Below, one piece after another: positions 46,887 through 59,512 of a DNA stretch of 64,000 nt (position 1 is its first letter; each line of letters starts with the position of its first letter). Below the pieces are notes generated by a model. That model did no database searches. It was not told where the DNA came from and saw nothing but the letters and a program-made list of their open reading frames with translations. This stretch comes from Hygrocybe punicea (lineage: Eukaryota; Basidiomycota; Agaricomycetes; Agaricales; Hygrophoraceae). The position numbers were made by a program, and so were the translations under genes. Location: positions 5,890,001-5,954,000 of the forward strand of contig OY744463.1 in NCBI GenBank assembly GCA_963556145.1. The letters are read 5' to 3'.

Positions 46887-47760
46887 TTGGTAAGTATTCA
46901 ATTTCTTTTACTCAAATACTTGACTGCAATGACAATGACGGGCTACAACGAACCCGACAGGGGGAACGGGAACAGGAACAGGAACGGCAACGGCAACAGC
47001 ACCAACAGAAACAGCAACTTCACTACCCGGACAAACACAGGTGGCTACGGAGGGGTGGTGATGTGCCCACCCCACATCAGTATGTTTTTTTATTGCTGTT
47101 TTTGTTTTTATGTTGTGTTACTGACTATTTCCTATGACGCCCACACCCACACCCACGCCCACGCTCTCAACATTCACAATGAAGAGGACGCGGCCAAAAG
47201 CAGCGTAGACGGGGAGGGAAACCCAATGGCCAGCAATGGCCCCCAGACGACCGCGATCCAACCAAATGGGGAGGAGACAGGAACGACAGGAAAGGTAGTA
47301 AAACGGACGCAGCGGGATGGCGGCGCGCCCACCCCCGCTGCCCAGGTATGGAATTTTGTTTTGTTTTCATTCTTTTCTTCTAATCTTGTACCACAGTCCA
47401 CGTCAACGCCAATGCCAAATGAGGAGCCCCCGCCTCCAAACACCCTGCACCCGGGAAGGAGGCCGGACCCCAACGGCAACGCCCAGCACAACAGCGGCAA
47501 CAGCAGCAGCAGCAGTGGTGCGGCTGCAACGGCTGCAACGACGATAGCGGCAGCAGCAATGCAGCTGCAACGACGATAGCGGCAGCAGCAATGCAGCTGC
47601 AACGGCTGCAACGGCGATAGCGGCAGCAGCAACGGTGGCAACAGCAATGGCGACAACAGCAGCCATGACAGCTGGCAGCGGCTACCGGCGGCAACAGCAG
47701 CAACGAATGGCGACGCGCCCAGGAAGGTCAAAGCAGAGAAACGAGGCTAGGACAGGCAGG
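46887..47760 (+). other. Low-complexity 5' exons in the hAT element, weak gene support
   Basis: An open frame with Asn/Gly/Arg-rich text (DRGNGNRNRNGNGN) spans 46887-47579. An excellent candidate intron (GTATGG...TTGTACCACAG, about 47346-47397) lies within it. After 47530 comes a GCAGCAACGGC-type microsatellite. It may be the start of the transposase transcript or a separate short gene. Its low complexity makes both uncertain. Confidence 0.35.
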
Positions 47761-48359
47761 TGAGTGTCCACCCTCTCCTCTTGCTGGCACGACACTGATG
47801 ACTGGTTGTACACCTGTCGGCTTGCGGACAATGACCATGGTGACGGCAGACACGGAGAGAAGGTAAGGGGCAACAGATGAGGGGACAAGTACTCCAGTGC
47901 GCCGAGGACACCAGGACGACGCATGCCAGCGGCCTTGAACCTCTCGCAAACGAGAAGGAGATGCCAGGGGGGAAAGGCTTCCTAGTGCATTGTGGACACA
48001 ACACAGATGCCCAGGATGGCCCACTCCAACACCTCACAAGCGTGCACCCACGTCGATTGACGTGGAGGCTGCGTGTGCGAGGTTGCAGGTGGGGTGGGTA
48101 CAGGAGAAGGGGAAATGCCACCAGAAGAGCCAAGTATTGGCCCTCTGGAATGGCATACCCACTGCGGCTGCAGGTCGGGAAGTCCCAAATTCGACGGCGT
48201 CAATAATGCAGGTACGGTGCGGCTTTCCCCACCGTAATTCACATCGCTTCCCATGCAGATGTTGGGCGCTTTTACGATGTGGTCCTGGCATGCGAACACA
48301 TGCCATTCGCACGTAATCCTCATTTGTCTTCACAACCTCATATTTTGTTACAGCCCATT

Positions 48360-51300
48360 ATGCCCCCCCGACGACGAAAGGGTGAAAAGGCTACGGAGAC
48401 ACAAATTCAGCTACCAGATGGTGCGTTACAGACCACATTCCATGTGGCAGGTGAGTCCTCCTTCGATATACGAGCCACACCTTTTGGACTTGACTAAAAA
48501 TCAGCTGAACAGGTTACCAGCCTATGCCGGCCCCTAGTGAGGCACCCCAAAAGGCGCAGACATCCAAGAGGCCAGCTGCCAGTGCAGAAACTAGTCGGCC
48601 TGCCACAGCGGTTCCCGAAAACCAGGCAACTCAAGCCGAAGGTCCAAATCGTCGCAGCAAACGAACGACTAAACCTGCTCAAGCAGTCATCCCACCCCCA
48701 CCGAGGCAAACCAAGAAGAATAAAGGCAAAGGCAAAGCCCCTGCTATTGTCTCCACCCCTCTGCCACCTGTTGGCTTCACGGCTACAGCTGCTGAAATTT
48801 TATTCACACCGAGACACTCCCAAGCAAGCTGACCTGTACCCACAGCGACTCCAGTGGCAGGACCCAGCCTACTGCCTGTAGTCGACTGGAATACACCGGA
48901 ACCGCTGATTAATAGAAGCATTCCTGAGCTCCCACCGTCACTGTCACCTTTGCTGGGGGTGAATGCTGATCACCATCAGAGTTTTCCTTCATCGTCAGAT
49001 GAGGATGCTGGAATGCCGTATGCAGACCCTGATGACCCTTTCCTGTCTGAGTCCAGCTCGGATCATCCTTCACAAAGAGATTCTTCCGCATCGCACGCTT
49101 CGCAAGCCTCTGGGAATTCTCAGGCTTCTCAAGGTTCTCATAGAGCCCCAGGTGCTCCACAAGCGGGCTTGCATAGTACTCACCGTCGCAATTCTGGCCC
49201 TGCGGGAAATAAGAGGCGCCATGTTGCGGCTGATGTGTGGAGATTTTACGACAAAGAAAGGTCGTGTTGATATTGCCAGTCAGTGTCTATATCTCATTAA
49301 TTTCGATGTACTGATCACATGTTGCATAGGCACATTCATTCGACTGATCTTAGCCACAAACTTACTAAGTTTGGTATCAATACTGCGACAGGGCCACTTT
49401 GCCGTCACTTGTATGAAAATCATACTGAGCTCTGGCTCAGAGACTGCGAGAGGTTTGGAATCGAAATCAAAGCAAAAGAGGCGTTGAGTTTCATTCAAGA
49501 ATTTCAGGGAGAAGGAGGAGCTGCAAGGCGTGATCCAAATGCTCGTATACCGTACTCAAATGAAGCTTTTGTGGATGCTATTGTGGAGTTTGTTGTTGGT
49601 GACGATCAGGTCAGTGTTTTCAGTGCTGAGAGTCACTCATGCTGATCTTGCATCACAGTCATTGAATATCATCGAGTCTCCACGTTTACATGCCATATTT
49701 TTGTTGCTTCGAAAAGAATTAAAGGAGTCTGATATCCCTGGTCGAACAACAATTCGTAAACATGTTGAAGAGGTGCTGGCGGAACATCTTGTTCAGCTTG
49801 GGGAGGAAATGAAGGTATGCAACTTTCATTCTTCAATAATTCAGAGAATTCATAATATTATAGAATGCCATTGGGAAAATTTTTTTCACAAGTGATTTAT
49901 GGACTGATCCAAATCTTGTGTCTTTCATGGCCGTCACTGCACACTGGATTGAACCAGAATTTGAAGACACACCCACTGGGAAAAAACGCCAGCTACGACT
50001 TAGAGCCGACTTGGTGGGATTTATACGAGTTCCAGGACGACATACCGGAGAGCATCTTGCTCATGCATTTCTGTACATTACAGACTGCCTCAAGATCACA
50101 GAGAAGGAATTTTCCTTTTTGTTTCTCAGTCAATTCTCTGACTTATTATCTTATAGATTGGATGGATAACCCTTGACAATGCAATAAACAATGACACCTT
50201 CATGTTTTCTTTGGATCGTGAGCTTCGTCGTCGAAAAATTAAGTTCCATAAGGTCCACCGCCGCATCAGGTAAGTGACAATTGCCTGCACTTGCCTTCAC
50301 TTCATGTGTTGTATTCCAGATGCTTTCCCCACATTGTCAACCTCGCATGCAAAGCTGTGTTATCAGCAATTACCAACCTTGAATTTGCTGCTCCTGATGC
50401 TCCAGATTACACCCCAGAACAGGTTGCAGCATTCTTGGATGAGCTAGGTAGAGATCCTATTGCTACAATTCGATCTTTGATTAATGCAGTAGGTTTTTTA
50501 TTTTTAATCTTTACTCTCTTTTAATATTCACTCTCTTTGTTCAGATACGAGCATCATCACTTCGTAGGCAGTATTTTGCAGCTGTTTTAAAGAGGCTTGA
50601 TGCTCCGGACCTTCAATTACTTCATGATGTTGACACTAGGTGGTCTTCCACTCTGCTGATGATTGAGAGGGCTCTTCTTCTCCGTGATGTATGTATAGTA
50701 CCATTTTATAATTGTCTCTCGAGGATATTAAATTGTATTTTAGGCCATTGAAACCCTCTTGGAGGATGATGAATTTAAAGACCTACGTAACAAGTATCCA
50801 CTTGATGATATGGACTGGGAAGCCCTTGAATCATACCAGGAGATTCTTCAAGTATTTGCATTGCATCTGTTGTTTCTAAAGCTAATTTCTCTTCTAGGTG
50901 CCACATGCCTTCCAACAGATCATCTCTCAAGAGAAGACGCCAACTATATCCTATGCAATCCCTGCATATGAGGCTATGGCCATCAAATGGGAAGAGTACA
51001 TTGAGGAACATCCTAATCTGAGACGGATTGTGGAAGCAGGTCTTGACAAGTTTGGCACTTACCAGGATCGTGTTGACTTGGTTCCAGCATATGTTCTAGC
51101 AATGGGTGTGTCTTTTTATCTCTTTTATATTGCAAGATGACTAATCTATATTCCAAGCTGTGGATCCATCACAAAAGCTTGATTTTTACCAGGAGAATAT
51201 GCCTGAAAGATATGACTGGGCTAAGAGTCTTTTTATAAATGAGGTAAGTATAGGAATTATCATACTATTACTTCATAGTATTTATTTATCTGGCTGCTCT

Positions 51301-52118
51301 AGCTTCGTCCATACCAAGCTGTGGTGCAAGATGTCCAACCTGTACCCCCTCAGACTGCTGACCTGCAACCTCCTGATACACGACCAGCACGGCCACATGC
51401 AGGTGATATTCTTGGACTGAACCGGCCTTCGGTCCGCACATGTTAGGTTGTGATGAGTCACTCTACCACAAGAGAGTATGGACTTAGTAGATTTCGAAGA
51501 TTGTGGCTGATTGTTTGTATCTATTTGTCCCAAAGCGGTCAAACCTGGTGGGGAGCTCACTGTGTATCCTCAGTATTCACAGTGACCTCCTACCAGGTGA
51601 GTAGTGTAGTTTTGTATCACACAATATATTAGTATTTACAGTGACCTCCTACCAGTTTATTCAAATAGCACACTGCAATGCTCATTGGAGGTTGAAGTTG
51701 AACTGTATCTCAATGACATTGAGACAGGCACAAATTCCTTAACATATTGGCAGGCAAGTGAGCTGAAAATATTACAATTTTTATTGTTGATGAACACAAA
51801 AAGGAAAACCAACACCGATATTCAACAATATTTGCCCTGGCCATGGATATTCTACCCATCCAAGCATCAGCTGTTCCTTGTGAGCGAGTTTTCTCTTCAA
51901 GCAAGGAGACAATGACTGCTCGTAGGAGTCGCATCTCTGCAGAGCTGATGGAGGCCTTACAACTCTTGAAGTTCTCTATTCGCCAAGGAAGAGGTCTAAA
52001 TTTTACAAATGGTCTAGACTGGGCTGATGAGCTGCAGGAATTGGAATCACTTGCAGATCTGCACCAAGGGACTCCTGAGGACATTCCCTCATTCATCAAC
52101 AGCTTGACAAAGGCCTGA
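48360..52118 (+). pseudogene. hAT transposase, intron-rich, with an in-frame stop and a solo LTR
   Basis: Starts MPPRRRKGEKATETQIQ at 48360, followed by a Pro/Ala/Lys-rich part and a Ser-rich acidic part. The BED-type zinc finger (ADVWRFYDKERSC ... HLYENHTELW) contains an in-frame TGA at 49268-49270 where an Arg codon is expected. Then come blocks typical of Tip100/Restless-type hAT transposases: WITLDNAINNDTFMF (about 50160-50205), CFPHIVNLACKAVLSAI (about 50321-50370), DVDTRWSSTLLMIERALLLRD (about 50630-50688) and the C-terminal dimerisation block QASAVPCERVFSSSKETMTA (about 51850-51912). About 12 introns fit GT...AG. A 227-bp solo LTR (51441-51667) sits between the two last parts. Catalytic residues were not checked individually. 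It excises and inserts DNA with 8-bp duplications in its family. Confidence 0.8.
51436..51672 (+). mobile_element. Solo copia LTR with 5-bp target duplication GCACA
   Basis: 227-bp LTR (51441-51667) of the family at 37106, with GCACA at 51436-51440 and 51668-51672. It fixes the LTR boundaries TGTT...AATA and the 5-bp duplication. It arose by recombination between the two LTRs of a full element. Confidence 0.9.
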
Positions 52119-52399
52119 ACCTCAGCAAGTGGTTACCATGTCATATTAAATGTATTAGTATGAAGTTATATGCTATATCTTTTCTATCATCATTACTGCA
52201 CATAAGTTTAGTACACTAAAACAACAACATCACAAATTTTGAGGAATTTGGTGATGGTGTGGTAGCTCTCAAACAGCTCCATGAGCTCACAGCGGCACAC
52301 AGAGCCGAGAATGGGGTAGATCAAGTGACCATTCTGACTGGACATGAGACAGGATGGTGGGATGTGAGGGTAGGGGTCAGTAAGATAAACACTAAAAAT

Positions 52400-52960
52400 G
52401 AAAAAATGCACTTACATTTGCACCACCCCGCCACAGACATTGGCGTTACACCTCTCATAGCCATTCGGGTATTGGCGCTATGGCCTTGGATTGGGCTGGA
52501 TTGGGTTCATGGACTGGCATTGTTCGGCGCCGGTGTTGTGTTGGTACGTGGTGTGGACATGGGTGCCATGTAATTCAGTAAAATAAACACACAAAACAAA
52601 AAAAATGAACTTACATGTTGTGGTGGACACACCACCCTGCCGCTGCACCTCTCATAGCCGTTGGAATGTTGGTGTTATGGCCTTGGATTGGGCTGCGATG
52701 TGTTCATCGACGGGCGTTGTTGTGCGCGGTGTGGACATGGGTGCCATGTAAGTCAGTAAAATAAACACAAATGAAAAAAATAAGCTTACATTGGCAGCGC
52801 GGTGGACGCACCACCCTGCCGCATCCGCTACCGCTGCACCCGTTTGGACGCTGGCGTTATGGCCTCAGATTGGGCTGCAGTGTGTTCACAAGCGGGCATT
52901 GTTGGGCGCCGGTGTTGTGTTAGTACGCGGTGGGGGCATAGGCGCTGTGTAAGACGGTGG
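52400..52960 (-). repeat. About 180-200-bp tandem repeat, three units
   Basis: The block GGGTGCCATGTAA recurs at about 52561 and 52739, with a diverged copy near 52939. Each unit carries GGCCTTGGATTGGGCTG and CACCACCCTGCCGC-type blocks. It lies inside the hAT element and holds no gene. Confidence 0.75.
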
Positions 52961-53224
52961 AGAGGGGGAACGGGCTGTGGTAGAAGGAATTGCCTTTTTA
53001 GGACTCCAAGCCATGGCTTGAGCCGGAGCCAAGCCGTAGCCAGCCGAAGCCGTTCCTTGCTGACAGCTCGGCTTGGCTAAATAAGCTGTAAATAGTAGAA
53101 GCCGGCAGAAGCCGAGCCGGAGCCGAGCCGAGCTGCACTGTGGCAACACTAGTCTTGGTCTTGATTCATGTCGGGCATGGTCAAAATCCCCAGGTCAGTC
53201 AGTCTTGAGGGTCGGGGGTATCTG

Positions 53225-53746
53225 TGTGAGAGTCCTGTGACTCAGTGTGACAACTTCCTTTTTTGAGCAAATTCCGTGTCATACAAATTTTTTTTCTATA
53301 CATTCCAGCGGGTTTTGATTTTTATGACCTCAAAATAAATCCTATATTCCTGAAAATATTTGAGGACAAAGTTGAAAAGATCTAGTTATTCCTGTTTTTT
53401 CTTTCAAAAAAAAGGGTTGAAAATGCAGAATTTGACTCTATGTTCAATTTCAAATAATTAATTAATTACTGACGAATTGCCATATATCCTGGACAGGACC
53501 AGGGCCCGAAATTCCCGCAGGAGGTATGTTAGCAATCCGGTCATATTTCTTCTCAAATGTGCCATCATCCGGGTATAATCCGGCCTGAAGTCAATGTAAC
53601 TGCTGGAATCTGGGTACCAGACGCCACTCCTCAAAAATTCTATCCGGGCACTGACTTTTTGGCGCAGAACATACCTCCTGCGGGAATTTCAGGGGTCCTT
53701 CCTGGACTCACAGGAACAATTCTTCCATAAATGGAAGAACTCATAA
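53225..53746 (-). mobile_element. Y-family hairpin-ended element, copy 1, carrying a MITE
   Basis: Ends at 53746 with the hairpin CTTCCATAAATGGAAG inside AACTCATAA, followed inside by CCATATATCCTGGACT. It matches the element at 59513-60260 in inverted orientation. Its far end is not resolved, because similarity fades at about 53225, near the hAT end. Confidence 0.6.
53487..53707. mobile_element. 205-bp MITE, 8-bp target duplication TCCTGGAC
   Basis: Element 53495-53699 between TCCTGGAC at 53487-53494 and 53700-53707. Both ends begin AGGACC and share GAAATTCCCGCAGGAGGTAT as an inverted repeat. The sister Y element at 59555-59575 retains one TCCTGGAC with no insertion, which confirms the boundaries. 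The 8-bp duplication suggests hAT-type mobilisation; this is inference. Confidence 0.85.
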
Positions 53747-53916
53747 TTCACAGCCACCTCATAAATAATATTGAGCAAGACTAAGCCCATCACGCCCACC
53801 CATTATTCTAGTACAAAAGTTGTTGTACTACAGACTTGCTCGGCCCAACCACTTTTTATTTTATATCTCATATACATATTTAGACAAAAATTTGGCCACC
53901 CACCCACCCACACATG

Positions 53917-56900
53917 ACTTTAAGCATATATTGCCAGCACAAGATTCTTGCCTCTGCACTCTCTAACATCAGCATCAGATAATTTATCAAGCATACCATC
54001 ATATGAACAAGCATTTCCAGTAGTCATACCATCATGGAACCAAACCTTCTTGTCTGCACTTATGATTCTACTGGTGAAATGATATTCATCATGATAAACA
54101 ATTCCTTTCAAACTCAATAACTTGATGCCTTTGTCAGTCTCAAACTCAAGTGTATGACTGGTCTCAATGTCCATGAGTGGATATTCCAGAACAAGCACAG
54201 ATGGCACTTTATTGTAGAATAAATTTTGTTGCATAGCAGATTGACACTTAGGACACCTTCTACGTGTTTGTTGAGACAATGTTTCAATCCAATTCATAGT
54301 AGACCCTTGAACTGAAGATTCTCCATGTAAAACATAACCAAGTTTATTATCCACTGGTTTTTCAGCAAATTTACACCTTGTACATTGATGCTGAGAAGAT
54401 GTGACTGCAGTGTCTACGTGTAAAAACTCCATGGCTAGAGTTGTAACACTAATTCCAACAGGTCCCATTAGATATGTCTCAGGATGCTTATCATGCAAAA
54501 CAGCCCTTAATTCATTTCTAAGTTGCACAAATGTCATATTGCCTTTCAATATATCTGAGAAGCCATCAGATAAAGTAGCCAGATAATCATTCATATCATG
54601 AAATACTTTAGACCATACTGTATGATTTTCCTTCCAGAGATCAAACAATACAACCAGGATAGAATCGTATGCACAACTGTAATTATTTTCATCCCATATC
54701 AAACCTGTTGGAGGTACTGACATATCTGTTCGTTGTCTCTTAGCTGCTGGCAGTTCACAAGTTTCAATCAAATGCTTCCTGGACAAAATTGGAACAGATC
54801 CTTTGGCAGGGATAAAAGGAGTAGAAATTGACGTGGTTGCTTGCTTATTTTTGTTCTTCTCAATGATGTGCCATGGACTGACTTCCACAGGAGCAATCAC
54901 CAGGGGATCACTGTCTGACCACTTCAAAGCTGCATCAGTTTTAGATGGAACATATCCAGTGCCTTTCCATTGTTGAAACTTTTGAATCATTGATGACCGG
55001 ATATCTTGTGCAATATGTTCTGGTAATGTGCCTACATATCTCATTCTTGTGATGTCATCAAGCAGTTCTTGTTCCCTAAATTCTTGTCTGAGATATTATG
55101 AGTTCTTTTAATTTATTACAAGACTCGTTCTTTATGAGACCTGGTTCAGTGAGGGTTCGTAATTAATTAATTAATTAATTAATGTTTATGCATCGCCTAG
55201 AGAGAAAAATTTTTTGGGCAAGAGATATGATTCTACTTCTGATACTGCAAAATCAGATACAGTTGGGGCCATGTGTGGACAAGCTTACATAAGCATCCAA
55301 ATATAGGTTGTTGCAAAAAAGACAAATTACCTTCTAATTATATTTAAAATATTCGTACTGGTTTCAATTCTTATCAGAATCAGCTGAAAATTGAACTGCT
55401 GACTAATATTATCATTTGGGGTCAGGTGTGACAGTGACATGTGACCAATCTAACCATATAAGGTAATTCTTGATATTATATAGCAAATTTTTTGCTGATC
55501 GCAATGATGACAGTCACATGTGACCAGTCTAACCATATAAGGCAATTTTACACCATATATGCTAAATTTTAAGGTGATCACAGGAGTCATAGTCACATGT
55601 GACCACTGTTACTATATATAGAAATATTAGCTGTATGAGCAGAAATCAGTGTAACTCAGATGATATAATGATATTCTTACTTAAAACATATAATTCAATG
55701 TGATATCGCTGTATATATTATATGCTAATTATATATTTCAAGCAAAATCACTCATCGATGTTCGTCATAATCAGACAAATAAAAATCCAATGACAGAAAC
55801 AAGACTTTATTCATGCCAACATTGGCCCACTCAAGCATAGCTGTCTTCATGTTATCATCTGTTGTGCAGCAAGATTATGGAGAAGTGGGGTTAAGCAAAT
55901 GTAAGTCAATTGTTATTATAATGTTTGAAGACAGTTGTATTTGACAGTTGACATGTTGCTCTCTTTTTTGGCTGAGAATATTGTATAATGATGAAGCAAA
56001 GAAGACATGACAGTGGGAGAGGAGGTCGAGACATGCTGTGCAGTTTTATTCTTTCTACTTTTTATGTTGCTATGGTGAGAGGCTGCTATGATGAAAGTGA
56101 GGAGGGAAAAAAAAGAACTCGTTCATGCCATGCGCAGCACTGGCCCACTAAACAAGTCCAGAGCATCCTCTGGTGATCATCTTGTTGTCAAATCCTTGTA
56201 TAATTACAGTGCCAGCAGCAGTAGCACTTCTTGACAATGATGAGTAATATGCCATGTGTGAAAAGCAGCTGTTTAAATGCACAACATTGTATGGCCTTGT
56301 CTTTCCTTGAGCGGCATGTGCAGTCATTGCAAAATTTGGCAAAACCCAAACCTGTTGTCTTTCTATTCTCTCTTTTAAATCACTGGGAAATACACACTGA
56401 ACTGTCTTGGTATTTTTTACAATTGGCACAACATTGGATGGCAGAGAAGGAATCTGCACAAGCTTTGGTGGATTTTGAAGCTCAACAAACAATGTGTCCA
56501 GTACACGCTTTCCATGATCCACTGTTGAAGACTGTCAACCAACAACAAATCCTTCTTGTCCCTTGGTGATGCAAAGTTCAGTTGCATCATTGTTTCTGAG
56601 CATGACTGGCATTCCAACACACAAGGATAATTTACTAGCAAAGTTTCTGTTCCACCATGGTGCACCTTCCATATTTCTCTTTGAGTATCAAAGTCTATCT
56701 CACCAGATTCATGAAGTGCTTTTGATTTGCCTTTTGATTTATTTCTTGTAGATGCATCCTTTTCTTTTCCCCATCTATCAATGGAATAAAAGTTGATTAA
56801 TTTCTGGTTTGTGTCTTTTGCAAATCTTTCACAGCCAAGCAAATAGATCTGATCCTTTTGAGAGTGAATGCCACAGATGATTGGCACATTTCTGAAATTT

Positions 56901-59290
56901 TTTGAGGCAACATTAGGTTGATCAGGTCTTTTTCCTGCAATTTGGCTTCTCAAAAATATAATGTCATTTGGAGTACACTTTCCATATCGCATATTGACCA
57001 ATGCAGTTCTGAACTTTGCATCTTGGGGAGTTTGAGTCTTTTGTCTCATGTTTTCTCTGAGAATAACAACAGTGGTTACCTGATGCCAAAGCGCTTTGCC
57101 AACAGCGGTTTCCTGAGCATATGGTGTTAATCCAGAATGTGCTTGTGTGCCAACTGTTCCGCTATACAATGCTGATCCTCCAACAGGTGGCAATTGTGCA
57201 AAGTCTCCAGCAAATATCATGTTTATCCCACCAAATGGCAGGTCATGAATGTTTGTTGCTTTAGCAAGTTTGGCACTGATTTTATACAAGTCATGGCAAG
57301 ATATCATTGAAACCTCATCAATGAATATGTAGTCAACTCCTTCTAATCTGCCCTTGAGCTGAGCAATGTTGGTGGCTTCATTTTTACCAGATGAGTTTGG
57401 ATTAATGCCCAAGAAGTAATGATATGTGGAACCATTCTGTAATGCAGCTGATGTTCCAGTTGGACTAAGGATAACAAATTTGTATGACTCATTTGCAGCT
57501 TTAAAAAAATCAACAACAGCTTTGATCACTTGTGATTTTCCAGTGCCAGCCATGCCTCCAATATGCATTTTCAATTGTTCACTACACGATGAAGCATGGT
57601 TTGCAATAATTCTGAATGCCCTATCTCATTCTGTATTCAAGTGGAATTGTTGAACAGTAGTGTCAATCAACAGCTGTCTTTGTATATCCTCTGCTTTAAA
57701 ATTGTGCATAAAGTATGACTGGTCAATAACCATCACATTATTTTCATTGGGGTCTGAATATTGTTTGTCATGTTTATGTGACATTGAAGGAATATTCTGG
57801 TTACGTTTCACAAGAATTTGTTGTCTTGTGTCTTGAACTGCAGATTTCGATCGAGATGCTGACTTATGCACTTCCACATCAAGTGGATATGTGTTCACTG
57901 CTATATTGCCTTCTGGACAATCATCTAATCAACCCACATTTCTAACAACATTTTCTGTAGATTCCATTTGTGCTTTGATCAATCTGCCATGACTTCCAAG
58001 GTCAGTTTATATGATATTCTCCATCTTGACCATCATGACCATCTGCTGCATAATCTATGTCTTCACCATTTTGACTGTAGTCATCATCGAGATGTGATAT
58101 CATGTCACCAGTCATAAACTGTGGGCATGTGCCATCTGGTAACATTTCACCCTTTTTAAGTTGTGCTGAAAAGTCATCTCTGGCATCATTGCATTCATAT
58201 CTCAAATTAAAATTGTCCATTATTTGTATTTGTCTTTTTGTAAATTCATGAGTGTCAAATGCTTCATCCCAAGATTGGTCCCCTAATTTCAGGTCATGAC
58301 CAGATCTCCATGGTTTGAACAAGGTTAACATGGTTGTGCAATAATATTCTCTATCTCCTCTGTTACGTCTGGGAAGTGAACCACCAATGAAATTTGGCAC
58401 CAAATGAAAATTTTCATTGAAGTCAATGCAATGTGTTTCATAGAGAGGATGATCTTGCAGGAACAATATGTGTTCTAGATTTTCAGATTGCATACTCTCT
58501 GTGTCATCTGCATAATCATCATTGTCATGATCAAATAATATGTTCTCCTTATCAATGTTGAGATCATCAGAATCAACATTGGTTTCACAATGAGTAGTAG
58601 TTGATGCTCCAAAAAAACAAGCATTAGCTGAATCTTGTAATGTTGGCTCTAAAAGTAATTCATCTTCACTGTGAATTTCATCATGAACTATTTTTGTTTG
58701 GATTTTAACATTTTTGGCACATTGAATCCATTCATATAGATTGACATCCTCAAACCTTTGAGGTCTGTAAATGTAATCATGCACTATTGATGTTCCAACA
58801 CAAGTGCCTTGCTGATTTCGGAGGACTACTCTGTCTGACTCACTTGACATTTCCATATCACTGTCTGTTTTCCAAGCATTCAACACTTCTCTAACATAAA
58901 TTTTCCAATACACAGGAATAAATTTGTGGCTGGTGTAATGATCAGGATTTCCCAGCAAATATAGAGCTGACATGGTCCACCTATTTCCAGTTTGGCTGTT
59001 AATGTATTGATAATTTGTGTTATTAATTTTCTAGCTTTTTCTTTTCTCTGCATTGATCCACCAAGCATCTCAGAATTTCTGTCAAATACACTTCTGATAG
59101 TATCAAATATGCTATAAGTTTTCAGCCCTGGTTTAGTTATATAGTCAGATATATATGCCACAATGGCCTTGATGGCTGTGCCAGATAGAAGACTTGTGAT
59201 ATCAGAGTTGCAGCGTAATAGAAATGTTACAAGTGGAGTTAATGTGTTGATCCATGCTTCACCCTTTTTCACATTCAGTGCACCAGTCTT
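53917..59290 (-). pseudogene. Helitron Rep-helicase copy 2, 5'-truncated, broken
   Basis: Minus-strand relic covering the Rep tyrosine region (AYISDYITKPG, about 59122-59155), the segment up to the helicase and the C-terminal protease-like part, ending at 53920. Lesions: truncated N-terminus at about 59290 (no Rep HUH part), a frameshift near 58973, further frame breaks around 57900-58010, an in-frame TGA near 57627, and a frameshift near 56620. A short Helitron sits at 55096-56156. The helicase Walker A (GMAGTGKS) and the C-terminal Cys box (YSCAYDSILVVLF) and His block (YHDEYHFTSRI) are readable. Confidence 0.75.
55096..56156 (+). mobile_element. Short nonautonomous Helitron, 1061 bp, clean insertion site
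   Basis: TTATGAGTTC start at 55096 and ACTAAACAAG end at 56156, identical in type to the large Helitron ends. GAGTTCTTTT (55100-55109) and AAAAGAACTC (56111-56120) form the asymmetric inverted repeat. Flanks join as GATA|TCCAG, matching the uninterrupted Helitron copy 1 sequence (reverse of CTGGATATC at about 44900). This gives an AT target without duplication; a one-base ambiguity (T) remains. Confidence 0.85.
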
Positions 59291-59512
59291 TGGGTTAACA
59301 CAGGGTGCACAGTAGCATACCATGTCACACAGTATCTTGAAAGTACTTGACAAGTATACTAAATATCATTACCAGAACTTTCAGCATGGTATTGTAACAG
59401 TATTCAGATATAAATGACAATACTTGTGCTCAAATTCATCTGAAAGTATGAAGGAAAATGAGACTTATACCTTTTCAATAACATCAAGCCGTTTGTTTCA
59501 CTACTTTTACTG
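59291..59512. other. Junction segment without gene
   Basis: Unique A/T-rich sequence between the truncated Helitron gene and the Y element. No gene seen. Confidence 0.35.

Larger units (their letters stand above)
46587..53151 (+). mobile_element. hAT-type element with terminal inverted repeats
   Basis: TAGTGTTGCCAC at 46587-46598 is the perfect inverse of GTGGCAACACTA at 53140-53151; both ends continue into GGCTCGGCTC-type GC-rich inverted repeats. It begins two bases after the Helitron end. The 8-bp flanks (46579-46586 and 53152-53159) do not match, so no target duplication could be confirmed. It carries the transposase gene below and several GC-rich repeats. Confidence 0.7.

Noticed and set aside
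47174..47731. Long minus-strand Leu/Ala/Pro-rich frame
   Set aside because: It is the opposite strand of a GCAGCAACGGC microsatellite; low complexity only.
46579..53159. 8-bp target duplication around the hAT element
   Set aside because: The flanks AAACAAGT and GTCTTGGT do not match; boundaries rest on the inverted repeats only.
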